DNA from: Vigna angularis
Taxonomy: Eukaryota > Streptophyta > Magnoliopsida > Fabales > Fabaceae
DNA length: 64,000 nt
Direction of reading: 5' to 3'
NCBI RefSeq assembly: GCF_016808095.1
Contig: NC_068974.1
Span: 10,912,001-10,976,000 of the forward strand
The stretch's first letter is position 1; each line of letters opens with the position of its first letter. Both the position numbers and the translations under genes were made by a program. Shown here one piece after another: positions 11,381-20,180 of this stretch. Below the pieces are notes generated by a model. It was not told where the DNA came from and made no database searches. It saw nothing but the letters and a program-made list of their open reading frames with translations.

Positions 11381-12661
11381 TTACTTTATAATGGGAATCC
11401 AAGCACATTTTCCATCAGGAACATCAAAATGTTTGATACTACATTTATTTGAAGTATGTCCTTTTTTCATACAATAGAAGCAACAAACACCATGCAGTTT
11501 GGTTTTTACAGTTGTTCCTTTTTCAACCCAAACTCTACGAGTTCTCTTAACTTTAGACTTTTTATGATGCACTTCTTTATTTCTAACATTGCTCCTTCTA
11601 AAAACATGTGAGACAGACTTGGTTGCTTTAGAAAGTAAATTTTCAAGTATGTCAATGTTAAACATATGACTTTTACAAGATAAACACTCAACAGGTTTTT
11701 CATTTGAATTAGATTCAGACAATTTTGTTTCAAGATTACTAACTTTGTTTCTTAATATGACTTCCTCATCTAATGCATTTTCATATTTCCATTTCAATTC
11801 TTTAAATTCCTTTTTCATATTTTTATAAGCAGCATTCAATGTTTCAGATTCATCAAGTAATTCAAGAAACGCCTTTTGTAAATCAAATTCATTAGATTCA
11901 TAGCTAGAATTACTTACTTGGCTTCCAGCATCATCAAAATTAGCTGTCAAACACAAGTTTATTTCTTCAACAGAATCACTTGAACTAGAGGTGGTTGATG
12001 CATTATCCTTCGAGGCAATGTGAACCTTCTTCTTCTTGTGAATTTTCTTTTCTTTTCTTTCTTTACTTCTTTTGTTGCTTGAACAGTCAGCTTTCAGATG
12101 GCCTCTTTCACCACATCCATAACATTTGAAGCTTGAAGAGGAACCTTGATAGTCCTTCTTTTCCTTCAAGATTTTGCTTTCAGATGATTTATCGTTGGCC
12201 ATCAAGCATAGATTTTCTTGCTCATTAGAATCGCTTGAGCTTGAGGAGTTTAATGTAGACCATGAGTTCGAACAAGTCAACTTAGCCACATTCAATACTT
12301 CATCATGAGTGACTCTTAAAAATTTCCACATTTCCTGAGCACTTTTATAAACAGATACTTTGAAAAAATCATCAATGGTTAGTGCAGATAAAATTATATT
12401 CCGAGCCTTAATATCAAACTGAGCTCGTCTATTTTCTTCAGCAGTCCAATTAAAATAAGGTTTTTCAGTCTCTACACCATCAACAGTATTCATAGGAATA
12501 TAAGGGCCATTTTGTACAGCTTCCCAGATACCTCTATCAACAGACCCCATAAAAATCTCCATTCTCACTTTCCAAAAAGCATAGTTATCACCAGTAAACA
12601 ATGGAGGTCTGTTAATGGAAGCACCCTCAGCATATACATGGTTTTGATTGTGACCGGCCAT
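11381..12661 (-). CDS. gag: Copia Gag polyprotein, internally deleted (426 aa)
   Basis: This is the nucleocapsid/capsid protein of the Copia element. The start MAGHNQNHVYAEG at 12661 lies just downstream of the primer-binding site; an upstream in-frame Met lies inside the LTR and is unlikely to be the true start. The N-terminal DUF4219-like block is clear (PPLFTGDNYAFWKVRMEIFM), followed by the start of a UBN2 Gag domain (QEMWKFLRVTHDEVL). The domain then breaks off into NVAKLTCSNSW and serine-rich acidic linkers, so most of the capsid C-terminal part is deleted. Two zinc knuckles remain: CYGCGERGHLKADC near the middle and CFYCMKKGHTSNKC near the end. A lysine-rich stretch (KRSKERKEKKIHKKKK) follows the first knuckle, and the region between the knuckles includes a predicted coiled-coil-like LNAAYKNMKKEFKELKWK. 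The frame ends soon after the second knuckle with a stop, before any protease. Confidence 0.85.
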   Translation of the reverse strand: MAGHNQNHVYAEGASINRPPLFTGDNYAFWKVRMEIFMGSVDRGIWEAVQNGPYIPMNTVDGVETEKPYFNWTAEENRRAQFDIKARNIILSALTIDDFFKVSVYKSAQEMWKFLRVTHDEVLNVAKLTCSNSWSTLNSSSSSDSNEQENLCLMANDKSSESKILKEKKDYQGSSSSFKCYGCGERGHLKADCSSNKRSKERKEKKIHKKKKVHIASKDNASTTSSSSDSVEEINLCLTANFDDAGSQVSNSSYESNEFDLQKAFLELLDESETLNAAYKNMKKEFKELKWKYENALDEEVILRNKVSNLETKLSESNSNEKPVECLSCKSHMFNIDILENLLSKATKSVSHVFRRSNVRNKEVHHKKSKVKRTRRVWVEKGTTVKTKLHGVCCFYCMKKGHTSNKCSIKHFDVPDGKCAWIPIIK

Positions 12662-12688
12662 TTTCGCAAATTTTGAAAAACTATCAAA

Positions 12689-12704
12689 GCAAGCTCTGAT
12701 ACCA
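12689..12704 (-). other. Copia primer-binding site (initiator tRNA-Met type)
   Basis: On the minus strand, TGGTATCAGAGCTTGC lies two bases inside the right LTR. It matches the 3' end complement of plant initiator tRNA-Met for its first 12 bases. Confidence 0.9.
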
Positions 12705-12706
12705 AT

Positions 12707-13678
12707 TGTTGGAACAATCGGTACCGTTATAGAGTCGCGCAGCGGAATAAAATACTTAAAAGAGCGGAAAGCGTGTTCGATCACAATTAAAAATTAATTT
12801 GGTCCTTTTAGTAAAAATAATTTTCTTTCAGAAAATTAATCAAACAGTTGATATGCGTAAAAAATAAAGAGTGCAGGGAATAGAAAATCACACGAGTAAA
12901 TTTTATACTGGTTCGATTCAACAGAATCTACGTCCAGTCGTTAATCACTATAAAAAGTGATTAACAATTCCACTAAAAAGATGTTTCACAGATTACAACA
13001 AATAGTGAGTAAAGCAGATAGATAAACCTTCCTTCGACGAACGAACCGGAAGAAGAACACTCTGCCAACTCGAAGAGAATCGCTCCGACTATCGACAAAC
13101 GAAACGCGAGCTTCTCCTATTCACGAGACCAGGCAGAGCACCTTGCTAACTCGAAGAGAGCTTGCTCAGACTATCGACACACGACACACGAGCCTCTCCT
13201 GTTCACGAGACCAAGCAAGGGAACTTGAACTATAGCTTCTGAGAACTTCCTCTGACAAACAGTATTCTGCAAGAGCTTCTGTTCAACAACGTTTTTTTTT
13301 TTTATTTCTCCAAATCAAAATATATAGCCAAGTACACTGAATGCCAAAGGTTAGCTCCCAACTGCCATGAATAATCGATTATTGTAAGTGATAATCGATT
13401 ATTCAAGTCCGTTACAGGGTTTTCAAAATGTGATAATCGATTATATGAAGAGATAATCGATTATTCCTGTATGACTTTGTGATAATCGATTATTGCCATT
13501 CCATAATCGATTATTGCAGTTAAAAATGCAAGTTTACAAGGTTTACAAGAATTTCCTACTACATTTAATTTCTACAAATTGCTTTTAACTAATTCTAATA
13601 TCTTCTTCAACTAAAACTTCTTGTAGCATCATCAAAACAAATTTCTTCAAGATTTACCAATACTCCTTATTGGTAACA
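12707..13678 (-). repeat. Copia right LTR (5' LTR of the minus-strand element)
   Basis: It appears identical to the left LTR apart from one extra T in the T run near 13296. It carries the same six-copy ATAATCGATTAT cluster (13371-13514). Confidence 0.9.
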
Positions 13679-14039
13679 GCTACTAATTTATTTTTCTAAC
13701 AATGTCTTATTTCTTAAAAACATTTCTTTTCTAAAAGGTTGTACTTGTCAGAGACGTAATGAAACCATTTTTAGCTTTGTCTAACATGATTTTTAGAGTT
13801 ACTTTGTTAACCCAGCAATAGAGCAGACAATTATTTCAATTGCTTGACTGAGTTTTGAGTTCAGGGCATTTCATCTTTTCCTTTTACAAAATTATTCCAT
13901 AGTGGTAATGGATTTTACCTTTAAGTTTCAGGTTTGAGTGATACAGTTTATGGACAGTGGTTTACTACAAATAGAAGTGTAGTATCCGTTGATACACTAT
14001 CTGGGATGGCCAAAGCTATCGAGCAAGGTTCAGCCCAAG

Positions 14040-14939
14040 GTGCTACATTATGTATCCACCCCTGCCTGACGAACCCAAGGCTGAAAGAATCCAAGCCTTC
14101 CCAACTCTATGATTTCGGTGACTTGGGACTGAGTTTGTGTTCATTACAGAGTTAAATTTCCAGACTGAGAACTTCATATTGGTGATTCCCATCAATATGA
14201 CCCCTTTTTCATCTTTTAATGAGGATGTTTATGTTCAAAGAAAAGGTTATTATAAACCACGAATCCGAATGATGGGTTAAACGAAGTTAATGGAAATATA
14301 TTAACGTTGTTAATATCCTCTCAAACCACAACCAGTCACAGCATTCAACATTCAACATTCAATTACCACAACCAATTACAAGTTCCAAACATCAAACATT
14401 AGCAAGATTGAAATTACATTGCAAATAGGCATTTTCTTAAATAAAACTAATCTAGTTCGATTTGTAGAGAACGAGGCGACTTATTCGTCCAAGCCCAGAG
14501 CTGTACCAAACCTCCACCTCACTGAACGGACCAACGAGCCTTTCCTCAGCATTGTCGCCTCCTCACGCCAACGTCGACGAACCACGAAGCCTCCGCCAAC
14601 CACCAAACCCTCGTCCCACCACAATTCAACTCTAATGGAGCTTCCTACCCACCACGATTTCGTAAGACATTGGTTAGATTGGGGGAAAACACACAAATTA
14701 AAAAGAGGTTTCGTGCAAGGAATTGACAGAAAATGTGAAGGCAAACACTAACCACGTCGTCACAGAAACCACGACAAAGCACTCGTCCAACGATTTCCTA
14801 GCTAGGATTGATGCGAAAACCAAGTCTTCGAGCAAGTGTTTCGTGCAATGGAGAAAGGTTTAGCGTTTTCGATTTTGGAGAAGGGACGAGCTGTTGGTGA
14901 GAAATATATTGCAGAAAGGGAATACGGTGATTTGGGGCA
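14040..14939. other. Interval without a recognised gene; gene-like GC-richer block 14440-14900
   Basis: The sequence after the GP210-like exon B is intron-like. Between 14440 and 14900 base composition becomes more GC-rich and contains many cga/acc-rich codon-like runs on both strands, but I recognise no protein. It lies directly inward of a CACTA right end and could be its captured interior. Confidence 0.35.
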
Positions 14940-15061
14940 AAATTAATCGAAGAGATTACCGAAGGCTCTTAGGCTGTCGTACTTTAATTCACCAACTCAT
15001 TACCGAAGGCTTTAAGGCCGTCGGTAAATTGTCGCCGGTAATCAGCACTTTTCCTATAGTG
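14940..15061 (+). mobile_element. CACTA right-end fragment ('taccgaaggc' family)
   Basis: Repeated ttaccgaaggct and gtcggtaaattgtcg motifs end in ttcctatagtg at 15061, read inward as CACTATAGGAAAAG. The left end of this element was not found. Confidence 0.5.
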
Positions 15062-15504
15062 AAAATTATATTTGTGATATATATATAATTTTTTCATGGA
15101 AATTATTTAATCCATAAATAATTAAATGTTAATTATTTAAGTTTTAGAGATAATATATATTAATACTTTATTTTTTACTAAAGAAACTTAAAAAAAATTC
15201 TTTAATAACTTTTATAAACAAGAAACACATGAATTACAAATCAAAATATACATTGTATATGCTATTATATTAATCATAATAAAAAGGTAAATTCAATATT
15301 AGGGTCTATATATATTTATTGACACTAATCATTGTTAGCTTTAGTTTGAATTAATTTGAAGCGATTTTTGAAAATTTTGAAATTAAAACTTGGAAATTAA
15401 TAAGTATATATACAAATTTTCCTTTCTTTCCTTCTTAATGAATTGAAGTTTGAAGTTAAATATAGCTATATATCAATCTATATATACATGAATGTATTTA
15501 GAGT
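15062..15504. other. AT-rich upstream region of the defensin-like gene
   Basis: No gene; several TATA-like runs (tatatat near 15078 and 15400, tatatatcaatctatatata at 15467-15486) could serve as core promoter elements for the gene starting at 15738. Confidence 0.35.
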
Positions 15505-15694
15505 GTTTATACATATAGCCATATCAACCTACTTTAGATTCATTCATATACCCCTCCCACTCGAAGCTGCCAGGAGCCGCTCCTTGTCTGTGCCTTCTAC
15601 ACCATGCTTCTTGCACCGGCGTCACTCCCCGCCCTCGTCTCAGTGCCCGGGTGTGACAGTTTATACATATAGCCATATCAACCTACTTTGGATT
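15505..15694 (+). repeat. 36-bp direct duplication flanking a 118-bp GC-rich insert upstream of the defensin-like gene
   Basis: The 36-base sequence starting gtttatacatatagccatat occurs at 15505-15540 and again at 15659-15694 with one mismatch. The 118 bases between them are strikingly GC-rich (cccctcccactcgaagctgc onward) compared with the AT-rich surroundings. The second copy is the one next to the start codon at 15738. Confidence 0.8.
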
Positions 15695-15737
15695 GATTGC
15701 ATTGAAGGAAGAAATATTGTCCCAAAGTTGAATTAGA

Positions 15738-16048
15738 ATGAGGATCATATTCTCACTTGCGTTAGTTATGCTTCTTTCCATTGGGGTTGGTATGCTTTGA
15801 TTTTCATATGTTCATGTTATAGTCCACTGTGTTCATAAAAAAAATTGTTATATTTTAAACAAGCTTTTTTCTTTATTGCAGCAAACGAAGGAACAGTGAA
15901 AGTGGCAGAGGGAAAACTGTGTGATGTGCAGTTGTATAACTACTGTGATGAAGACTGTTACAGTGATTGCCCAAAGCTATATGGAGCAAGAGCACTTGGT
16001 ATGTGTAATCCTGATAGTCTAGTCTGCATATGTCGTAGGCTATGTTAG
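15738..16048 (+). CDS. Defensin-like cysteine-rich secreted peptide, two exons, 72 aa
   Basis: A small secreted plant defensin-like (DEFL) peptide. Exon 1, 15738-15789, encodes a hydrophobic signal peptide (MRIIFSLALVMLLSIGV) and ends at a GT donor inside an alanine codon. Exon 2, 15882-16048, follows attgcag and restores that codon in frame. One intron after the signal peptide is the classic defensin gene layout. The mature part has eight cysteines spaced C-x7-C-x3-C-x3-C-x10-C-x6-C-x1-C-x3-C, the plant defensin pattern. The gamma-core-like segment is GMCNPDSLVCICRRLC, with the stop right after the last Cys. The mature peptide has acidic residues in the first half (CDEDC) and a basic tail. 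Role is inferred as antimicrobial or signalling peptide in the apoplast; the exact subfamily is not recognised. It is the only intact host-type gene I can support here. The upstream region carries a recent-looking duplication that may have moved its promoter. Confidence 0.85.
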
Positions 16049-18371
16049 TTTTCACCAAATTCTTCAACTCTTCCAACTTTCTTTATGTAAAGGAATGATC
16101 GATTCAAATAATTAATGTAATCCTTTCTTTAAATAATTTCTTTACAGTTTTACAATATTGTTTACCATATTTCTACTCATCAATGTGAAGTGGGAGACAT
16201 TCTACAAACTTAATTCTAATCTGTTAAATGAGTGCCTTTGTGAAGGCTATTTTTCTACTCACCACCAAAATTCAAAGATAGAATTCTTAAACAATCGTAT
16301 TCATAATTTACGTGCAACCATTCCGACAGTCTTACAACAAAGTGATAAATATAAGACATTTAATGTCACCAAGAAAATTAAATAAATATTATTATTCATA
16401 CCCTCCCTCCCATTGTTATTGTTCTTGCACCCCTGGTTTCGCCCTTGCCTTCCTAGTCTCGCGTTTCCATCTAGCCTTCGTCGTTTCCCCTTAGGTTGTG
16501 GTGGCTGTTATTATATTGGCAAAAGTGGAAATCCAAATGATTCTCATTTGTTAACTATGATGAAATTATCTTTGTGAGAGACATCACTAGAGTTGAATTT
16601 TATGTTCCAATTCAATATCAAAACATTAAACAATTTTTAATTCTTACTCTTAACAATCATACTACAAGCTATAATTAATAAAAATTCTAATTCCATAGTT
16701 ATTCTTTTAAGAAATTTGCATTAAGTTGAGAAGTCAAAAATCTATTAATTCTTCTGTTCTAATCAAAAGGTTTTATTAATTTTAATTGATTAATTGATAA
16801 AACTCTATTTAAAAGTAAGGCTAGCTATATCTAGAAGCAAAATCTATTTCTTTCATTTTTTTAGTTTTTTCTATAGTTATTCATTGATACATTTAAACAT
16901 GTATTCTCTTTTTTATAATTATTTTTTCATAATAATATTTTATTTATAATGAAAAAATGATCGAATTAGTTTAGAAACTATAGTCACAGCCAAAGTGTGA
17001 TGTTAATACACTAAGAAAATCATCTTAATTAGCTGAAATAAATGTGCGTCAGAGTACAAAGGGGACATTATTAACAGATTCCAATACGACTAAAAGAAAA
17101 TTTAAAGTTAGTCATATCGACATTAAAAGTAAAAACAATAAGAGTAATTTGTGTAGTTCTAAAACATATGTTAAAATTAAGCAATAAAGTTAAATAATAA
17201 AATTTAAGCGTCACTTTTCTGACGATAAGTTGATTATAAATATTATAATATAACAAAAGAAAATATTTTTATATGTGATTATAGATATAGTGCAATGAGC
17301 TGGGTCGGAAGACATGGCCGTGAATTCCTAGCTCGTGGATTAGTTGTGCTAGGGGATAGTCCCTCCAATCCGTGGGAGCCAACTGTTTGTGTTACGTCGT
17401 GTGGGTGTCAATGACATTTGACACGGTGCACGTCAATTTTTTTATGCAGGTTTTCTCTACTGATGGTTATGGTTGTGAAGATCTTGTGTCCTAGTTGTGA
17501 ACGTTTTTAGTCTCGATGGTTGTTTTGGTTTAGGGGTTTGGCAATATTGTAGTTGCTCGTTGGATTTTCGATTTAGGGTTTAGTGCTTCATTTAGGGTGG
17601 TGGGTAGTTCAGTGGGTTGAAGGCGTTGCGTTTAGGGCTTGGTAGCAGCGAAAAAGAAGATTGGATTATGGGTGTTGGTGCTGCTTTTAGAGTGAATATT
17701 TTTCAATGAGAAATGTGTCCAATCTAGTAAAAATCCAAGTCCTCTACTTATATTCTCTCTTGTGTAAACCTAATTTGTGCATGCTATAATTCATGCTTTT
17801 TTTGTGTTCTTCGTCTGATTGATTTTGTATATCCTTTTTGTGTTTCAATTTGGGTGCATGCCCATATCGACAATGAGCTACGTCATGCTATGTTGATATT
17901 TAGGGATGGTTCAAGGTAAATATTGCTGATAATTCATTTAAAGTTATTTAACTATTGGATAGTGTAGAAAAAGAAAAGTGACTCACATTATGATCACACT
18001 CTTCAATTCCTTGTGGTTATTTTCATTGAATCCTAAATAGAAACAAATAGGACCTTGGACCAAGTAAAAATAATAAAAACTAAAAATAAAACATAAATGA
18101 CTCAAAATTAAAACAACTACTTAATCTCTCTCTATATTATATCAAAACTACCTATCCTTATTTTATCTCTATCAAAATCAAATTAAATTTTACCAAACCT
18201 AAACGAATAAAATAAGATTTAAACAAAATTATTAATAAACTCGTAAAACTTAAATTTATTCCATCATGTTAAATTTTTCACCCCGCATCAAACTTGCTTC
18301 TCTCAACCAAGTTTGGATTATTTATTTTCTTCATGTTGGTTGTTTTTTCTTTCACCTTAATTAAACTCTTT
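16049..18371. other. Intergenic region, no gene recognised
   Basis: AT-rich DNA downstream of the defensin-like gene. A GC-richer patch at 17290-17460 and a TG-rich stretch to 17700 are unlike their neighbours but read as no known protein. A pyrimidine-rich GC patch also occurs at 16400-16495. No tRNA or rRNA is seen. Confidence 0.35.
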
Positions 18372-18860
18372 CACTAGTAAAAAAAAGGGATTTAAAAGCG
18401 TTATATACGCTTCGGTTTAAGCAAACCCAAAGCGTATACAAGCGCGGTGGCAAAACCGTAAATAAAACTAACCTATATGCCTCGGTTACTTCAAACCCGA
18501 TGCCTAAAGCACAATACTACCTCGGTCCTACCCCCAATCGAAGCATAAACCTACCAGCTGATGTGACTTTCCAACCTCTGCACCTACTAACTCGGTTTAT
18601 AAGAAACCGGTGCCTAAAGAGAGCTACGAACTCGGTTTTGTGCTGACCGATGCAGATGGGCTGCTTCAGACCTGCCACCACCTGCCATGCCAGAAAAGAC
18701 GTGCCACGGTACTAACTCGGTTCTCATCAGAACCGAAGCGTAAAGCTATGCTCCACTACACGTAGACGGTTTGGGCCTCGGGTTTGTTGAAGACCGATGT
18801 TGTTTCGTCATGAAACTAACTCGGTTTGGTTGAGAACCGAAGCCTAAAGGGTCTGGTGGA
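18372..18860 (+). mobile_element. CACTA left end with 'cctcggtt' subterminal repeats
   Basis: It begins CACTAGTAAAAAAAAGGGAT at 18372 and continues with many alternating ctcggtt and aaccgaagcctaaag motifs (about ten in 480 bases). Its paired right end was not located. The DNA that follows (18860-19640) is GC-rich and gene-like, suggesting a CACTA derivative that captured host DNA. Confidence 0.6.
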
Positions 18861-19282
18861 CTTTGTATATGCCGCACTGCTCGCACTTTCTCTCTCGCAC
18901 TACTCGCACTTTCTTTCTCGCACTCTCGGACTTTCTCTCTCGCACGCTCAGCTCCAATTTCTCTTCTCCACCAAACCCCAACATCAGGGCACACCTCAAG
19001 CCGCCGTTCAACCCTTGCCGCAAGCCGTCGTTCATCCCTTGCCGCAAGCCGCCATTCAACCACGCCGTCGGCAGCTGTCGTTCCACGGTGCTCGAGAGAG
19101 GGATCTCCTCATCGCAAGCCTGTCATCGTCACGGTAAGCCTTCTGCACTCACATAATCATCTCCATTTCTTCTATCCTTCATTTTCCACCGAAACATTCA
19201 TAGATCTAAACCCTCCGTTAGGGTTTCTTCTCCTTTTCACCATTTCCCTTCCATTCCACCGATTAAAACCTTGTTTTCACCG
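18861..19282. repeat. Short tandem repeats and leader-like block inside the CACTA derivative
   Basis: About four to five imperfect units of ctcgcactttctct lie at 18880-18945, and three units of ccttgccgcaagccg at about 19010-19065. From 19195 a leader-like stretch follows (aaaccctccgttagggtttc, ccaccgattaaa repeats) that resembles 45360-45480 on the opposite strand. Confidence 0.55.
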
Positions 19283-19573
19283 TTAGAAACTTTTTCCACC
19301 GATTAAACTTTGATTTACACCGATCAATCGATCCAGAATAAGTTTCCTTTTTCTTCTAGGGTTTCTAGGGCGGAAGAGGGCTTTAAGGGCGGCGACGACG
19401 GCAGTGGATGGAGGTTTGCAAGCAGTGGCGAGGCTGTTGTTGTTGTTGGGGTCGAGGAGGACGAGGCGTTTGCAGAGGCATGAGGGACAAAAGCCGGTGA
19501 AGGCTTCGTCGGGGTGGCGGGGTAGGAGGTGGAGGGATAGCGGGCCTGCGGCGATTGGGGTTTGGAGGAGCAA
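19283..19573 (-). pseudogene. OCTOPUS/DUF740-like N-terminal fragment
   Basis: The minus strand reads SLHLLPRHPDEAFTGFCPSC, then LCKRLVLLDPNNNNS and ALKALFRPRNP. This is the conserved N-terminal block of the plant DUF740 family (OCTOPUS-type polar membrane proteins of phloem development), whose typical form is 'CHRHPDEPFTGFCPSCLCERL.VLD' followed by 'ALKA.F'. The first Cys of that pattern is absent here (LLPRHP rather than a CHRHP form). The segment continues only briefly into a basic run and then stops near 19283, far short of the ~400-600 aa family length. It lies antisense inside a CACTA derivative, so I read it as a captured fragment. A second minus frame overlaps it and is not coding by my reading. 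Confidence 0.6.
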
Positions 19574-19715
19574 AATCTCACATGGAAAATCTCAGGCTTT
19601 TGTATTTTACAAACCTTTGGACCTCTGACTACACCGTTGGGGGAAGAATAGAGAAATTTGGCTTTCTGTTTCACCATGTGCGAATAGGAAGAAATTTGGC
19701 TTCTCTGGCTTTCTG

Positions 19716-19875
19716 TTTCATCTCTGAGTTTCTTCTGTTGTTGTAATATTGCTTCTGAGTATGTAATTTTGCTGCTTCTATATAGAGAATTTTTGTTTCA
19801 TCTCTGAGTTTCTTTTGTTGTTGTAATATTGCTTCTGAGTATGTAATTTTGCTGCTTCTGTACAGAGAATTTTGA
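19716..19875. repeat. 80-bp tandem duplication
   Basis: Two adjacent copies begin tttcatctctgagtttctt at 19716 and 19796. They differ at only a few positions (for example ctatatag against ctgtacag). Confidence 0.85.
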
Positions 19876-20039
19876 CATTGGATGTCGTAATATTGTGTCT
19901 TGATTCATTCCTGTTATGAAATTCTTGTTTGTTTTAGATTTTTGAGCTGAAATTGGGAGAAATCTTGGGTTTGTATGGTGTGACAGAATGAATGAAATGA
20001 ATGAACCGAGTTTTGTTATCTGAGTTCTTGTTCATTTTT

Positions 20040-20180
20040 AACGCTTTTCAGTTCGGTAAATGTAGTTTACCGAAGGCTTTTCCGAAGGCTTGTGTAGTAA
20101 GACTTTACCGAAGGATAATGGTTGTCTGTAATGGACACGAGTCATTACTGAAGGCAAATGATCGTCGGTAAGTGGATGGT
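20040..20180. mobile_element. CACTA subterminal fragment ('taccgaaggc' family)
   Basis: Several ttaccgaaggc, ttactgaaggc and cgtcggtaa motifs match the 6836-7838 and 14940-15061 ends. No terminal CACTA could be assigned with confidence. Confidence 0.4.

Larger units (their letters stand above)
8845..13678 (-). mobile_element. Young gag-only Ty1/Copia LTR retrotransposon in the GP210-like intron
   Basis: Two LTRs of 971 and 972 bases bound the element. The target duplication gctac flanks it at 8840-8844 and 13679-13683. Transcription is on the minus strand: the primer-binding site lies next to the right LTR, the polypurine tract next to the left LTR, and the only coding region is a gag with an internal deletion. 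No protease, integrase, reverse transcriptase or RNase H is present in the ~2.9-kb interior. The LTRs appear identical except for the length of one T run, so the insertion is very recent. Being gag-only, it must have been mobilised by proteins from a complete relative. Confidence 0.9.
8743..14039 (+). pseudogene. Nucleoporin GP210/NUP210-like gene fragment, two exons split by a Copia insertion
   Basis: Two exons join in frame. Exon A, 8743-8818, follows a ttttacag acceptor and ends at a GT donor (8819); it reads RVGAHIYPQNPVLHIGSPLN and on to LSIK. Exon B, 13932-14039, follows tttcag and ends at a GT donor (14040); it reads SDTVYGQWFTTNRSVVSVD, then TLSGMAKAIEQGSAQ. The split glycine codon is completed exactly across the junction (phase 1). 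'W.T.N.SVVSVD...G...A...GSAQ' is a bacterial Ig-like (BIG2) pattern, and the whole matches the luminal repeat region I recall for plant GP210, the membrane nucleoporin of the nuclear pore. Without the Copia element the intron would be about 280 bases. Neighbouring exons were not found; a weak candidate block 'VKFPD' after attacag near 14150 is unproven. It is either part of a diverged gene running outside recognition or an isolated fragment; I favour a fragment. Confidence 0.6.

Noticed and set aside
12689..12704. tRNA-Met-like sequence (also at 30713 and 60797)
   Set aside because: These are retroelement primer-binding sites; no tRNA cloverleaf surrounds them.
17283..17460. GC-richer patch starting MSWVGRHGREFLARG
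   Set aside because: Only ~39 codons open, no family recognised, no splice or promoter context.
19324..19677. 117-aa Ser/Pro-rich minus ORF over the DUF740 fragment
   Set aside because: The DUF740 signature is in a different minus frame; this frame is a shadow.
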